The position numbers and the translations under genes are program-made. From the NCBI RefSeq assembly GCF_000577895.1, contig NZ_HG917869.1, forward strand, positions 186,001 to 250,000: a stretch of 64,000 nucleotides of DNA, read 5' to 3'. The DNA is from Clostridium bornimense. Its GTDB lineage: Bacteria; Bacillota; Clostridia; Clostridiales; Clostridiaceae. Positions 51,532-59,533 of this stretch are shown here, in pieces. Position 1 is the stretch's first letter. Each line of letters begins with the position of its first letter. Under the pieces are notes generated by a model. That model made no database searches. It had not been told where the DNA came from and worked only from the letters and a program-made list of their open reading frames with translations.

Positions 51532-51564
51532 TTCCTAAAATATTAATTTATTTAGGAGGGCAAA

Positions 51565-51852
51565 ATGAGCTATAAAAAAGCAGAAGATATTTTACCAATA
51601 GAGGTAATAGAATTGATTCAAAAATATATTGATGGACAGTGTATTTATATACCTAAAAAGGATGAGAATAAATTATCATGGGGAAGTAATACCTCTACAA
51701 AGGAAACGTTAAAGATAAGAAATAAAAATATTTATAAAGATTATTTAGCAGGGATGAAAATAAAAGCAATAGCTGAAAAATATTTCTTATCAATGAAAAG
51801 CATAGAAAGAATAGTGTTACAAGAAAAAAGAGCTGTATTAGAAAGGAATTAA
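51565..51852 (+). CDS. CD3324-family small DNA-binding-like protein
   Basis: A 95-residue protein of the type annotated as CD3324-family: SYKKAEDILPIEVIELIQKY, then GQCIYIPKKDENKLSWGSNT and a C-terminal helix-turn-helix-like region (MKIKAIAEKYFLSMKSIERIV). The function is not established; the tail suggests DNA binding. It starts at ATG 51565 after AGGAGGG and follows the uORF-hairpin leader. A terminator at 51869-51905 closes the unit. Confidence 0.75.
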   Translation: MSYKKAEDILPIEVIELIQKYIDGQCIYIPKKDENKLSWGSNTSTKETLKIRNKNIYKDYLAGMKIKAIAEKYFLSMKSIERIVLQEKRAVLERN

Positions 51853-51868
51853 TACAACAATTAAAGAG

Positions 51869-51905
51869 ATAGGGATCAAAAATAGAAATGATCCCTATTT
51901 TTTTA
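51869..51905 (+). terminator. intrinsic terminator
   Basis: ATAGGGATCA pairs with TGATCCCTAT, followed by a T-run. Confidence 0.85.
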
Positions 51906-51955
51906 TTACGAAATTAGTGTACTTAAATTGTTAACAATTATTTTCATGAAAATAA

Positions 51956-52019
51956 TTGACTGAAATTTGTAAATATAATAAAATTAATTTAGTTGATAAA
52001 GTCAACTAAATTAATTTTA
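51956..52019 (+). promoter_or_regulatory. MarR promoter with 18-bp operator palindrome
   Basis: TTGACT (51956-51961), a 17-base spacer and TAAAAT (51979-51984) are followed by the perfect inverted repeat TAAAATTAATTTAGTTGA / its complement (51979-51996 and 52002-52019). It covers the -10 and the start point, the right place for autorepression by the MarR protein encoded next. Confidence 0.8.
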
Positions 52020-52031
52020 TGAGGTGATAAA

Positions 52032-52481
52032 TTGAAAGATCCTAATTGGGTTAATATGATAAAGAATATGCAAGAAATAAGATTTTTTAGCAGAAATCTA
52101 ATTCTTCGTAATAAAAAAGAATATGAAATACCTGCTCAACACCTTGACTTACTATCTCAACTTGCAATAAGTAAAAGGAAAATGACGCCAATGGAATTAA
52201 GTGATTATATGGGTCTAGATAAAGCTATTATTAGTAGAGTAATTGAGAAATTAAATAAAAGTGGCTATTTAGTAAAAGAAAAAGATGAGATTGATAAGAG
52301 AAGATATTACGTTTCTATAACTGATGCAGGAAAGAAAAAAATTGAAGATATATATAAGTATTATTTAAGTCCTATATATCAATTATATAGAAATCTGGGA
52401 GATAAAGATTTTGAAAATCTTATGAAATATATTGAAAAAGCTAATACATATTATCATAAAGATAAAGAAACAAAAGAGTAA
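52032..52481 (+). CDS. MarR-family transcriptional regulator
   Basis: A 149-residue MarR protein: LAISKRKMTPMELSDYMGLD and KAIISRVIEKLNKSGYLVKE form the winged helix, and DEIDKRRYYVSITDAGKKKIED is its wing. The start is TTG, with GAGGTGAT correctly placed. It probably represses itself and the membrane-exporter gene 27 bases downstream through the palindrome at 51979-52019, responding to an aromatic compound. Confidence 0.9.
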   Translation: MKDPNWVNMIKNMQEIRFFSRNLILRNKKEYEIPAQHLDLLSQLAISKRKMTPMELSDYMGLDKAIISRVIEKLNKSGYLVKEKDEIDKRRYYVSITDAGKKKIEDIYKYYLSPIYQLYRNLGDKDFENLMKYIEKANTYYHKDKETKE

Positions 52482-52508
52482 AACTTCATATTGGAAGGTG
52501 GGAAAGAT

Positions 52509-53582
52509 ATGTCATTTTATCAAATGATGCAATTAGGTCCGGCAGTTTTAAAGCCAAAGATAAAAGAAAGCGAAGATAGTAAAGAAAAAAGAAAATATAT
52601 TGCTGCACTTATATTAAAATCTGTTTTATGTTTGATATTTTGCATTAGTTTTGTATCTATCTTTTCGGCAATTTTTGGAGAAGATAATAGTATAGTTGGT
52701 GTGGTATCTGTTATATTATTATTAACATTTAGATTTTCTAATTTAGATTTTAATGTAAAAGAAACTGTTTTTGCTATTTTGGGAATATATGCGATTTATG
52801 CTATCTGTCCATATTTAGCATCTATAAGCAATCCGTATTTGGCGTTAATGATTAACTTTATTTCAATTCTGATTTTGATTATTATATCTTGTCATAATAT
52901 TCAATTATCAAATCAATCTACTATAGTATTATCATATTTATTACTATATGGATATAAAGTTAATAGTAAAGAGGTCTATATAAATCGTATTTTTGCCTTA
53001 ATTTTAGGAGGTCTAATTGTAGCTTCTATATTCTATTTTAAACAGAGAAAAAAGAAATTTGAAAATAGGTTTTTAGATATTTTAAAAGATATAGATATAA
53101 GAGATCCTAGAACAAGATGGCAAATAAAAATTAGTATAATAATTTCCACAGGTATTTTAATTGGTGAATTACTTCATTTAGAAAGAACGATGTGGATAGG
53201 TTTTGCTTGTATGTCCATTATGCAACCACAAAAAGATAAAGTTATAGGTAGAATGATAGAGAGACCAATTTTTTCAATATTAGGATGTGTAGTATTTACT
53301 GTTATTTACTTTGCTATTCCAAAGGAGTCTGTTGCTGTCATTGGAATGTTAGGTGGTATTATGGTTGGATTTTCAGCAACATATAGATGGCAAGTGGTGT
53401 TTAATACATTTGGAGCGCTATCTGCTGCAGTAACTATATTTGGTTTGAGTAATGCAATATTATTACGTATTATTGCTAATATTTTGGGGGCTCTTTATAT
53501 TTGGTTTATTACAAATGGATATGGATTAATTAAAAACATATTTGAGAAATTCTTAGTTATTGATCCAAATGACACTTTATAA
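52509..53582 (+). CDS. FUSC/aromatic-acid-exporter-type membrane protein
   Basis: A 357-residue membrane protein with two sets of hydrophobic segments (about residues 33-165 and 200-345) separated by a charged hinge (FKQRKKKFENRFLDILKDID). This build and the GELLHLERTMWIGFACMSIM block match the FUSC-like inner-membrane exporters of aromatic acids. ATG 52509 is preferred over TTG 52491 because AAGGTGGGAAA lies just upstream. It follows the MarR gene and probably exports the compound that MarR senses. Confidence 0.82.
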   Translation: MSFYQMMQLGPAVLKPKIKESEDSKEKRKYIAALILKSVLCLIFCISFVSIFSAIFGEDNSIVGVVSVILLLTFRFSNLDFNVKETVFAILGIYAIYAICPYLASISNPYLALMINFISILILIIISCHNIQLSNQSTIVLSYLLLYGYKVNSKEVYINRIFALILGGLIVASIFYFKQRKKKFENRFLDILKDIDIRDPRTRWQIKISIIISTGILIGELLHLERTMWIGFACMSIMQPQKDKVIGRMIERPIFSILGCVVFTVIYFAIPKESVAVIGMLGGIMVGFSATYRWQVVFNTFGALSAAVTIFGLSNAILLRIIANILGALYIWFITNGYGLIKNIFEKFLVIDPNDTL

Positions 53583-53597
53583 TTATATTTGAAAATT

Positions 53598-53631
53598 ACT
53601 GTAGTAAAGTTAGTTTTACTACAGCTTTTTT
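53598..53631 (+). terminator. intrinsic terminator
   Basis: CTGTAGTAAA pairs with TTTACTACAG and seven T-rich bases follow. It closes the MarR-FUSC operon. Confidence 0.85.
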
Positions 53632-53733
53632 ATTTTATATGCCTTATTTTTGTTTATAAAAAGAATATGAGGTATATATTGTAATATAGTAATGATAAAA
53701 TTAATCTTAGATAAGGAAAAGGAGGTTTAGATT

Positions 53734-53760
53734 ATGAAAGAAATCACTATTAATGCATAG
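53734..53760 (+). CDS. eight-residue upstream ORF, leader 2
   Basis: An ATG with AAGGAGG reads MKEITINA and TAG. The length (nine codons with stop) and the final GCA-TAG match the uORF at 51457 although the coding sequence differs, which suits selection on position and stop rather than on peptide sequence. Confidence 0.6.
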   Translation: MKEITINA

Positions 53761-53808
53761 CGAAGGTTATTGCATTAAATAAATATTATAATGAAATGGC
53801 CTTTGCTA
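53758..53808 (+). promoter_or_regulatory. 51-nt leader hairpin, copy 2
   Basis: TAGCGAAGGTTATT (53758-53771) pairs over 14 bases, with GU pairs, with AATGGCCTTTGCTA (53795-53808), around a 23-base loop. Its sizes equal those of copy 1. The start codon of the gene lies 34 bases beyond, against 33 in copy 1. Confidence 0.75.
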
Positions 53809-53842
53809 AATCCATAAAAAATAAATAATATGGAGATGCAAA

Positions 53843-54424
53843 ATGAGCTGTTTTAATAGATATAGATGGGAGCTGGTACCGAATAATTTGCCAGTAGTAA
53901 AAAGAAGTTGTCCTAAATGTAAATGTAAGACTTCATTTATAAATACAGAAAAGTTTAGAGTAAATGCAAATAAGAATAATATTGATGTATGGCTTATATA
54001 CCAATGTGAGAAATGTAAGTCTACATGGAATATGGCTATTTATGAAAGAGTAAATCCTAGAGAAATAGATAAGGAAGAGTATAAAAGTTTTCTTTCTAAT
54101 GATAAAGACCTAGTTAAAATGTATAGTTTTGATATAGGGATATATAGAAAAAATAAAGCTGAAGTAATATTAGAGAATATTTCATATAAGGTTAATAAAT
54201 ATATTATAGAAGAAGGTTTTATTAATGCAGATTCAATAATAACTATTACTACTAAATTTCCATTAGAAATAAGGATGGACAAGTTTCTTAGTGATAATTT
54301 GAATTTATCTAGAAGTAAGGTTAAATTTATGATAGATAATGGATATATAAATAGCAACAGTAGTAATAAGCTAATGAAGGTTAAAATAGTCAATTCTATT
54401 GAGTTGTATGTGAAGAATTTATAG
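53843..54424 (+). CDS. DUF1062 protein
   Basis: A 193-residue DUF1062 protein. The N-terminus is a zinc ribbon (KRSCPKCKCKTSFINTEKFR, then YQCEKCKSTWNMAIYERVNP), with two CxxC pairs. The C-terminal half (IRMDKFLSDNLNLSRSKVKF, then MIDNGYINSN) is an S4-like RNA-binding fold. A role in RNA or ribosome binding is plausible but not established. It starts at ATG 53843 after GGAGATG and follows the uORF-hairpin leader copy 2. Confidence 0.82.
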   Translation: MSCFNRYRWELVPNNLPVVKRSCPKCKCKTSFINTEKFRVNANKNNIDVWLIYQCEKCKSTWNMAIYERVNPREIDKEEYKSFLSNDKDLVKMYSFDIGIYRKNKAEVILENISYKVNKYIIEEGFINADSIITITTKFPLEIRMDKFLSDNLNLSRSKVKFMIDNGYINSNSSNKLMKVKIVNSIELYVKNL

Positions 54425-54439
54425 AAAATAAATAATAGA

Positions 54440-54472
54440 GTAGGAGCTGTTACAATAGCTTCTATTTTTTTA
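54440..54472 (+). terminator. putative terminator
   Basis: AGGAGCT pairs with AGCTTCT (one GU), followed by a long T-rich run. It closes the DUF1062 gene. Confidence 0.6.
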
Positions 54473-54474
54473 TT

Positions 54475-54485
54475 TACGTCACGTA
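54475..54485. repeat. TACGTSACGTA intergenic motif, copy 6
   Basis: TACGTCACGTA followed by CATTTATG, directly after the terminator of the DUF1062 gene. Confidence 0.6.
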
Positions 54486-54635
54486 CATTTATGAAAATTA
54501 AGTTACACAGACAAAAGCGGAAGAAAGTGAAGTTAATAGATATAATATTAAAAAGAATAATGATATAATATTTCTGAAAAACTTTGATAGTACTAATTAG
54601 GAAATTAAACATTAAGGAATTATAGGAGAAAATAA

Positions 54636-55553
54636 ATGAATTTTATCGCAATAGATTTTGAAACAGCAAATGAAAAAAGAAATAGTCCATGTTCTATAGG
54701 TATTATAGTTGTAAAGAACGGAAATGTCGTTGAAAAAATACATCATTTAATAAGACCAAAGGAAATGAGGTTTATGCCAATAAATATTGGTATACATGGT
54801 ATAAGACCTGCTATGGTTGAAAATGAATTAGAATTCGATAAAGTGTGGGATAAAGTTAAGCATCACTTTAATAATAACTTAGTAGTAGCTCACAATGCTT
54901 CTTTTGATATTTCTGTACTTAGAAATACATTAGATCTATATGGAATAGAAGCTCCGGAGTTCAATTATATTTGTACAATGAAGCTTGCTAGAAACTTCTA
55001 TAGAGATCTTGATAATGCAAAATTAAATACAGTAAATAACTTTTTAGGATATGAATTTAAGCACCATGATGCTTTAGATGATGCACTGGCTTGTAGCAAT
55101 ATATTATTAAATATTAGTAATGAATTAGAGATAAAAGATATTAATGAAATATCAAGATTACTAGGTGTTACGATAGGTACTGTTAATAATTCAGGATATA
55201 CGCCTTCTTCTACTAAGGGAAGAGTTTATAGAACTTCTTGCAGAGAAGAAGTGAGAAGTTGCAGAAATATTCTAGATAACTTTAAGCCAGGGGCTTTTGA
55301 AAATGAGGTAGTTGTTTTTACTGGTAAATTATCAAGTATGGATAGATCTGATGCAATGATTTTAGTAAGAAGGTTAGGAGGGACAGTAGGAACTTCTGTA
55401 ACTAAAAAAACTACTATTCTTGTTACAAATATAAAGGATATAGAAAATTTAAGAAGAAATGAAATGAGTAATAAGCTTAGAAAAGCTGTTGATCTTAAAG
55501 AAAAGGGACAAAGTATTAAAATAATTGACGAGTTAGAATTTTTAAATTATTAA
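54636..55553 (+). CDS. DnaQ-family 3'-5' exonuclease with BRCT domain
   Basis: A 305-residue protein. Residues 1-165 are a DEDDh exonuclease: IAIDFETAN (D, E), VVAHNASFDISVL (D), and HHDALDDALA (H, D). Residues 215-305 are a BRCT domain (ENEVVVFTGKLSSMDRSDAM, then RRLGGTVGTSVTKKTTILVT). The fusion is common in Firmicutes and is like the epsilon subunit in fold, with a likely role in DNA repair or processing. It starts at ATG 54636 after AGGAGAA. Confidence 0.92.
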   Translation: MNFIAIDFETANEKRNSPCSIGIIVVKNGNVVEKIHHLIRPKEMRFMPINIGIHGIRPAMVENELEFDKVWDKVKHHFNNNLVVAHNASFDISVLRNTLDLYGIEAPEFNYICTMKLARNFYRDLDNAKLNTVNNFLGYEFKHHDALDDALACSNILLNISNELEIKDINEISRLLGVTIGTVNNSGYTPSSTKGRVYRTSCREEVRSCRNILDNFKPGAFENEVVVFTGKLSSMDRSDAMILVRRLGGTVGTSVTKKTTILVTNIKDIENLRRNEMSNKLRKAVDLKEKGQSIKIIDELEFLNY

Positions 55554-55781
55554 TTATCAAAACAATGATTTTCTATGATAGGGAAATTGTTGTTTAATTT
55601 TATTATAAATCATATAGAAAATAGCTTAAAACTTAATCTGAATCATAAAAAAAATGCAGTTCAAAATAAAATATTAATAATTTTTTGTAAAAAATAATAA
55701 AATTATGTAAAAATATGATATAATACTATTATGGGAACTTTTTAGTTTATTATTATAAATAGTATAAGGGGAACTGTAGAT

Positions 55782-56024
55782 ATGAGTAAAAAAGAAATTT
55801 TAGAACAATTATTAGCAAATGTTAGTACTGAAAGAATTGAAGAATTGATGATATTTTCAAGTAATAAAGTAGAAGATATAAAAATCGAAATTACAGAAGG
55901 TGTATTATATGGCACCCTAGATACACAACAAATATTAAGTAGTACCTTAAAACAAGAGTATGAGGCATTTAATGATATTTATAGATGCTTATTATCTATT
56001 AAAAGGTTAGGGTTACCAGAATAG
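55782..56024 (+). CDS. uncharacterised small protein
   Basis: An 80-residue, helix-rich, acidic protein (KKEILEQLLANVSTERIEEL, then EYEAFNDIYRCLLSIKRLG) that I do not recognise. It has no signal peptide. ATG 55782 follows AAGGGGAAC. It is the last intact gene before a stretch of decayed sequence. Confidence 0.55.
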   Translation: MSKKEILEQLLANVSTERIEELMIFSSNKVEDIKIEITEGVLYGTLDTQQILSSTLKQEYEAFNDIYRCLLSIKRLGLPE

Positions 56025-56051
56025 ATTTTTATATAACAAAGGTCATAAGAA

Positions 56052-56099
56052 AAGGAGTCTGAAGCACAAGGTTAATCTATTGTGCAACAGCTCTTTTTT
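56052..56099 (+). terminator. putative terminator
   Basis: GCACAA and TTGTGC pair in a larger hairpin with GAGTCTG/CAGCTC, followed by a T-run. Confidence 0.6.
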
Positions 56100-56461
56100 C
56101 ATCTAATTTTATAATAGGTGTTTCATTATTAAGAGAATTTAGAAAATATATAGATAAGGAAGTCATAAATTAATATAATAACACTTAAATATAATAGATA
56201 GAGATATAAATTCAAGAGCCATTGCAAAAGAAATTTTTATTTAATATTGCGGTGGCTCTATTTATATTATGAATATCATAGGGTATATTTTTGATTTAAA
56301 ATAGCTTTTAGCAATGAGTAGAAAAAAGAAAACTTTCAATATAAAATAATAGTAGGGTTGCTGACTATAATTATAATTACAGAGGATGCTATTCATATGG
56401 ATAACAGTAATTAATAACACAGTAAATGAAATTGTAAATATCATACAGTATTTCGATCAAC

Positions 56462-56766
56462 GTATATAAGACGAATAATATATCGAAAGAAAAAGCGGAT
56501 ATAGGAAAGTTATTAAGAAAGCTATGTGAATATAAAGGAGTAGAAATAATAGAAGCAAATGCATGTAAAGATAATGTAGATATGCTAGTAAGTATATAAC
56601 CTAAACTTGGTATATCTCAATTTATGAGATATTTTATAGGTATTAAATTCGGAATATGAATTTTAGAATTGGCAGTATTAGTCTGATGGATATTATGAAT
56701 TATAGTTGGATTAAATGAGAAACAATTGCAAATCACATAAGAGAATAAGAGAAGTAAAATTCAATG
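56462..56766 (+). pseudogene. IS200/IS605 TnpA transposase remnant
   Basis: The plus frame reads VYKTNNISKEKADIGKLLRK, LCEYKGVEIIEANACKDNVD and MLVSI before a stop, then PKLGISQFMRYFIGIKF, following the plan of IS200-type Y1 transposases (KADIGKILRELC...VEIIEA...HVHMLV...PKLSISQFM). The catalytic HUH, normally H-V-H, reads NVD. Later codons carrying DGYYE and NHIRE parts are broken by stops. It is a dead copy. Confidence 0.75.
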
Positions 56767-57139
56767 ATGTTTAAGATAACAACAAAACATAGTGGAAATG
56801 AATGCAATAATTTACTTGTTGTATATATTATTCTTATACAGTAAATAGAGAAAGATATTAACATATTTATACATTGCTTAGTTTAATACTAAAAATATCA
56901 GGATAGATTGATAGGAGTTTAAAATGCTTTGTGATGGTAAAAGTATACTATATAAACTAAATAGTATATATAGTAGAGCTTCTAGTGGGTAACTACATAA
57001 TGGATATGGGCAAGAAATAAATCTTTATCTAACAAGGTAAATTATTATAGTTTATAAAATAATTCATAACAAAAATTATGGACCGATAATAAGAAAAATG
57101 ATATAATTACAAAGACGTGAAATAACAAGAGGTGTAAAA

Positions 57140-58225
57140 ATGAGTAAAATTGCAATTTCTTTTTTTGCAGGAGCTGGTGGATTAGATATTGGAATACATG
57201 AAGCAGGCTTTGATGTAAAATTAAGTGTAGAATTAGAAGAAAAATACTGCAAAACACTAAAACAAAATAATCCTACATTTAATGTAGTAAATGGAGATAT
57301 TATGGATTATTCTAAAGAAAAAATTTATCAAGATGCTAAGTTAAAAGATACTGATGAGATAGATTTAATTTTTGGTGGAAGTCCATGTCAAAGTTTTAGT
57401 ACAGCGGGAAAGAGGAAAGCTTTTTCGGATGAAAGAGGAAAAGCAATGTTAAAATTTATCGATTTAATCGAAGAAGTTCAACCTAAGGCGTTTTTACTAG
57501 AAAACGTAAAAGGGTTACTTTCTGCACCATTAAAGCATAGACCTTTAAATGAGAGAGGTAAAGAGTTTCCACCACTACATGAAGACGAAGAGAAGGGAAG
57601 CGCACTAAAATATTTACTAAGTCAAGTTAGGGATTATGATGTAAAATATAAAGTGGTAAATTCAGCCGAGTATGGTATTCCGCAAAAAAGAGAAAGAGTG
57701 ATTTTTGTAGGAATACGTAAAGATCTAAATAAAACATATATATTTCCAGAAGTAACTCATGGAAATGGTACTGGAAATCCATTTAATACAGTAGGTGATG
57801 TAATAAAAAATTTAGGAAATATAAAGCACAATTATGTAAAGTATTCAGAAGAACGATTAAAATATATGAAATTAATACCTTTGGGTGGAGGTAATTGGAG
57901 AGATTTAGATGAATCTATAATAGAAAAAGCTATGGGAGGAGCATATAAATCTGGTGGTGGTAAAACCGGGTATTTTAGAAGAATAAAAGCTGATGAACCT
58001 AGTCCTACACTATTAACCTCTCCTATACAAAAGAGTACAAATATAGGTCATCCATATGAAGATAGGCCATTAAGTATAGAAGAATACTTAGCAATACAAG
58101 GATTTCCTAGTGATTATAAGATAAATGGGAGTATAAGTGATCAATATACTCAAATAGGAAATGCAGTTCCTGTAAAATTAGCTGAAATATTAGGACGTAA
58201 ATTAATAGAAATATTATATAAGTAG
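57140..58225 (+). CDS. DNA (cytosine-5)-methyltransferase
   Basis: A 361-residue m5C methyltransferase with the full motif set: FFAGAGGLDIG (motif I), GGSPCQSFS with nucleophile Cys83 (IV), LLENVKG with Glu121 (VI), AEYGIPQKRERVIFVG (VIII) and QIGNAVPVKLA (X). The variable target-recognition region lies between VIII and IX (about residues 200-290). The restriction gene follows 86 bases downstream on the same strand, so the pair is a type II restriction-modification system. It starts at ATG 57140 after AGAGGTG. Confidence 0.95.
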   Translation: MSKIAISFFAGAGGLDIGIHEAGFDVKLSVELEEKYCKTLKQNNPTFNVVNGDIMDYSKEKIYQDAKLKDTDEIDLIFGGSPCQSFSTAGKRKAFSDERGKAMLKFIDLIEEVQPKAFLLENVKGLLSAPLKHRPLNERGKEFPPLHEDEEKGSALKYLLSQVRDYDVKYKVVNSAEYGIPQKRERVIFVGIRKDLNKTYIFPEVTHGNGTGNPFNTVGDVIKNLGNIKHNYVKYSEERLKYMKLIPLGGGNWRDLDESIIEKAMGGAYKSGGGKTGYFRRIKADEPSPTLLTSPIQKSTNIGHPYEDRPLSIEEYLAIQGFPSDYKINGSISDQYTQIGNAVPVKLAEILGRKLIEILYK

Positions 58226-58311
58226 AAGGGATAATCTTCTACTTATTATCTTAATTGGGTAATTTTAATGTATAATATAATTATATTTAGCAATGGGGAT
58301 GGGAGAAATAT

Positions 58312-59124
58312 ATGAATATTGAAACAAAAAGCAAGATTGAGGAACATTTAAGAGAAGTAATGAATCGAATTATTGAAAAGAGAACAATTTATGAACCATT
58401 TAATGAAGATGAAATAAAAAGAAAAAATCCATTCGGATATAGATTAGTACCAATAGAAGTATGGAAAGGCTCTAAGTTTGAACGTTCATTTGTAACTTCT
58501 TTAGGACAAGGTATTTTTGAGCAGATAGCTAGAATTATAGCTGAAGGATCTGGTGCTATTGCTATAAACCAATATCAAAAAATAATAAGATTAAACTCTT
58601 GGCAATTAGAGAGAATAGATAATATATTAGAAAATCAAAGAAAGAAAAATTTAAAAACTAAATCTAAAAATAGTATAAAATTAAAGACAATAAGTGAAGA
58701 GTTAGAGTTTCTAAGAAAATTAGATACTGATAGATATCAAGATGTAAATGTACTATTTGACTTATATATAAAACGTAAAGATGGAACAGAAGAATATTAT
58801 TCATTAAAAACTGTAAAACCTAATTTAGATCAGACGGAAGCTGCAAAAAAAGACATATTAAGGTTAATGACATCTGAGAAAAATGCACAAGCATATTTTG
58901 CTCTACCTTACAATCCAGCAGGAGAAGACAAGTCTTATAAGTCTATTCATTCTATACCTTATAAACTATTTGATATGGATTGTGATAATAATGTATTAAT
59001 TGGAGAAAATTTATGGAATAAAATTGGTATGGATGATAATACGTATAGTGAATTACTAGATATATTCGATAAAGTTGGTGAAGAATGCAAAGATAAAATT
59101 AGAAAAAATTATTTAGGAATATAA
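58312..59124 (+). CDS. TdeIII-type type II restriction endonuclease
   Basis: A 270-residue protein recognised as a TdeIII-family restriction enzyme from PIEVWKGSKFERSFVTSLGQ, then GIFEQIARIIAEGSGA and a PD-(D/E)XK-like core (NVLFDLYIKRKDGTEEYYSL, KTVKPN). Family enzymes act with a cytosine-5 methyltransferase; TdeIII itself is reported to cut GGNCC, so that site is a guess for this pair. It starts at ATG 58312 after GGGGATGGGAG. Confidence 0.85.
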   Translation: MNIETKSKIEEHLREVMNRIIEKRTIYEPFNEDEIKRKNPFGYRLVPIEVWKGSKFERSFVTSLGQGIFEQIARIIAEGSGAIAINQYQKIIRLNSWQLERIDNILENQRKKNLKTKSKNSIKLKTISEELEFLRKLDTDRYQDVNVLFDLYIKRKDGTEEYYSLKTVKPNLDQTEAAKKDILRLMTSEKNAQAYFALPYNPAGEDKSYKSIHSIPYKLFDMDCDNNVLIGENLWNKIGMDDNTYSELLDIFDKVGEECKDKIRKNYLGI

Positions 59125-59451
59125 AAGTTAGATAAACAATCTTGCATGATTTATTTTAAATGTTTCGTCACATAATATTTCACTACTCAATGTTATATTA
59201 TAACCTTTATGTGAAAATATAGACATAGAAGGGAGAGGAAATACAAGAAACTATTAAAATATCTAATATAAACTTCTCTATAATATGAAATTTTAATATT
59301 GAGAAAAAAATCAATAAGAATAGTATAAAAAATCTTAGACTACGAAAGTTTACTAAAGCAATTATATTCATGTTACTTATAAATATGTAAGAGAAATTAT
59401 TTAGAGGAATATATCGGATAGAAGATAACAATATATTGAGTTATCTTAATG
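59125..59451. other. intergenic region
   Basis: AT-rich sequence with no readable frame, between the restriction enzyme gene and the promoter of the four-gene operon. Confidence 0.5.
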
Positions 59452-59480
59452 TTGAATAACAATTTAGATATATGTAAAAT
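59452..59480 (+). promoter_or_regulatory. promoter of the four-gene operon
   Basis: TTGAAT (59452-59457), a 17-base spacer and TAAAAT (59475-59480). It is 54 bases before the first start codon and gives the operon its own transcription, separate from the restriction genes. Confidence 0.65.
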
Positions 59481-59533
59481 TATATTATTAAGAAATATAA
59501 TAGCAAAATATCCAATAATAGTATGGTGATTTT

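Larger units (their letters stand above)
56025..57139. other. long gene-poor region left of the restriction genes
   Basis: About 1.1 kb without an intact gene. It contains the hairpin at 56052-56099, a second hairpin near 56215-56262, and the IS200-like remnant at 56462-56766. The rest is AT-rich sequence with no readable frame. This looks like eroded mobile DNA at the edge of the defence-type island. Confidence 0.5.
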
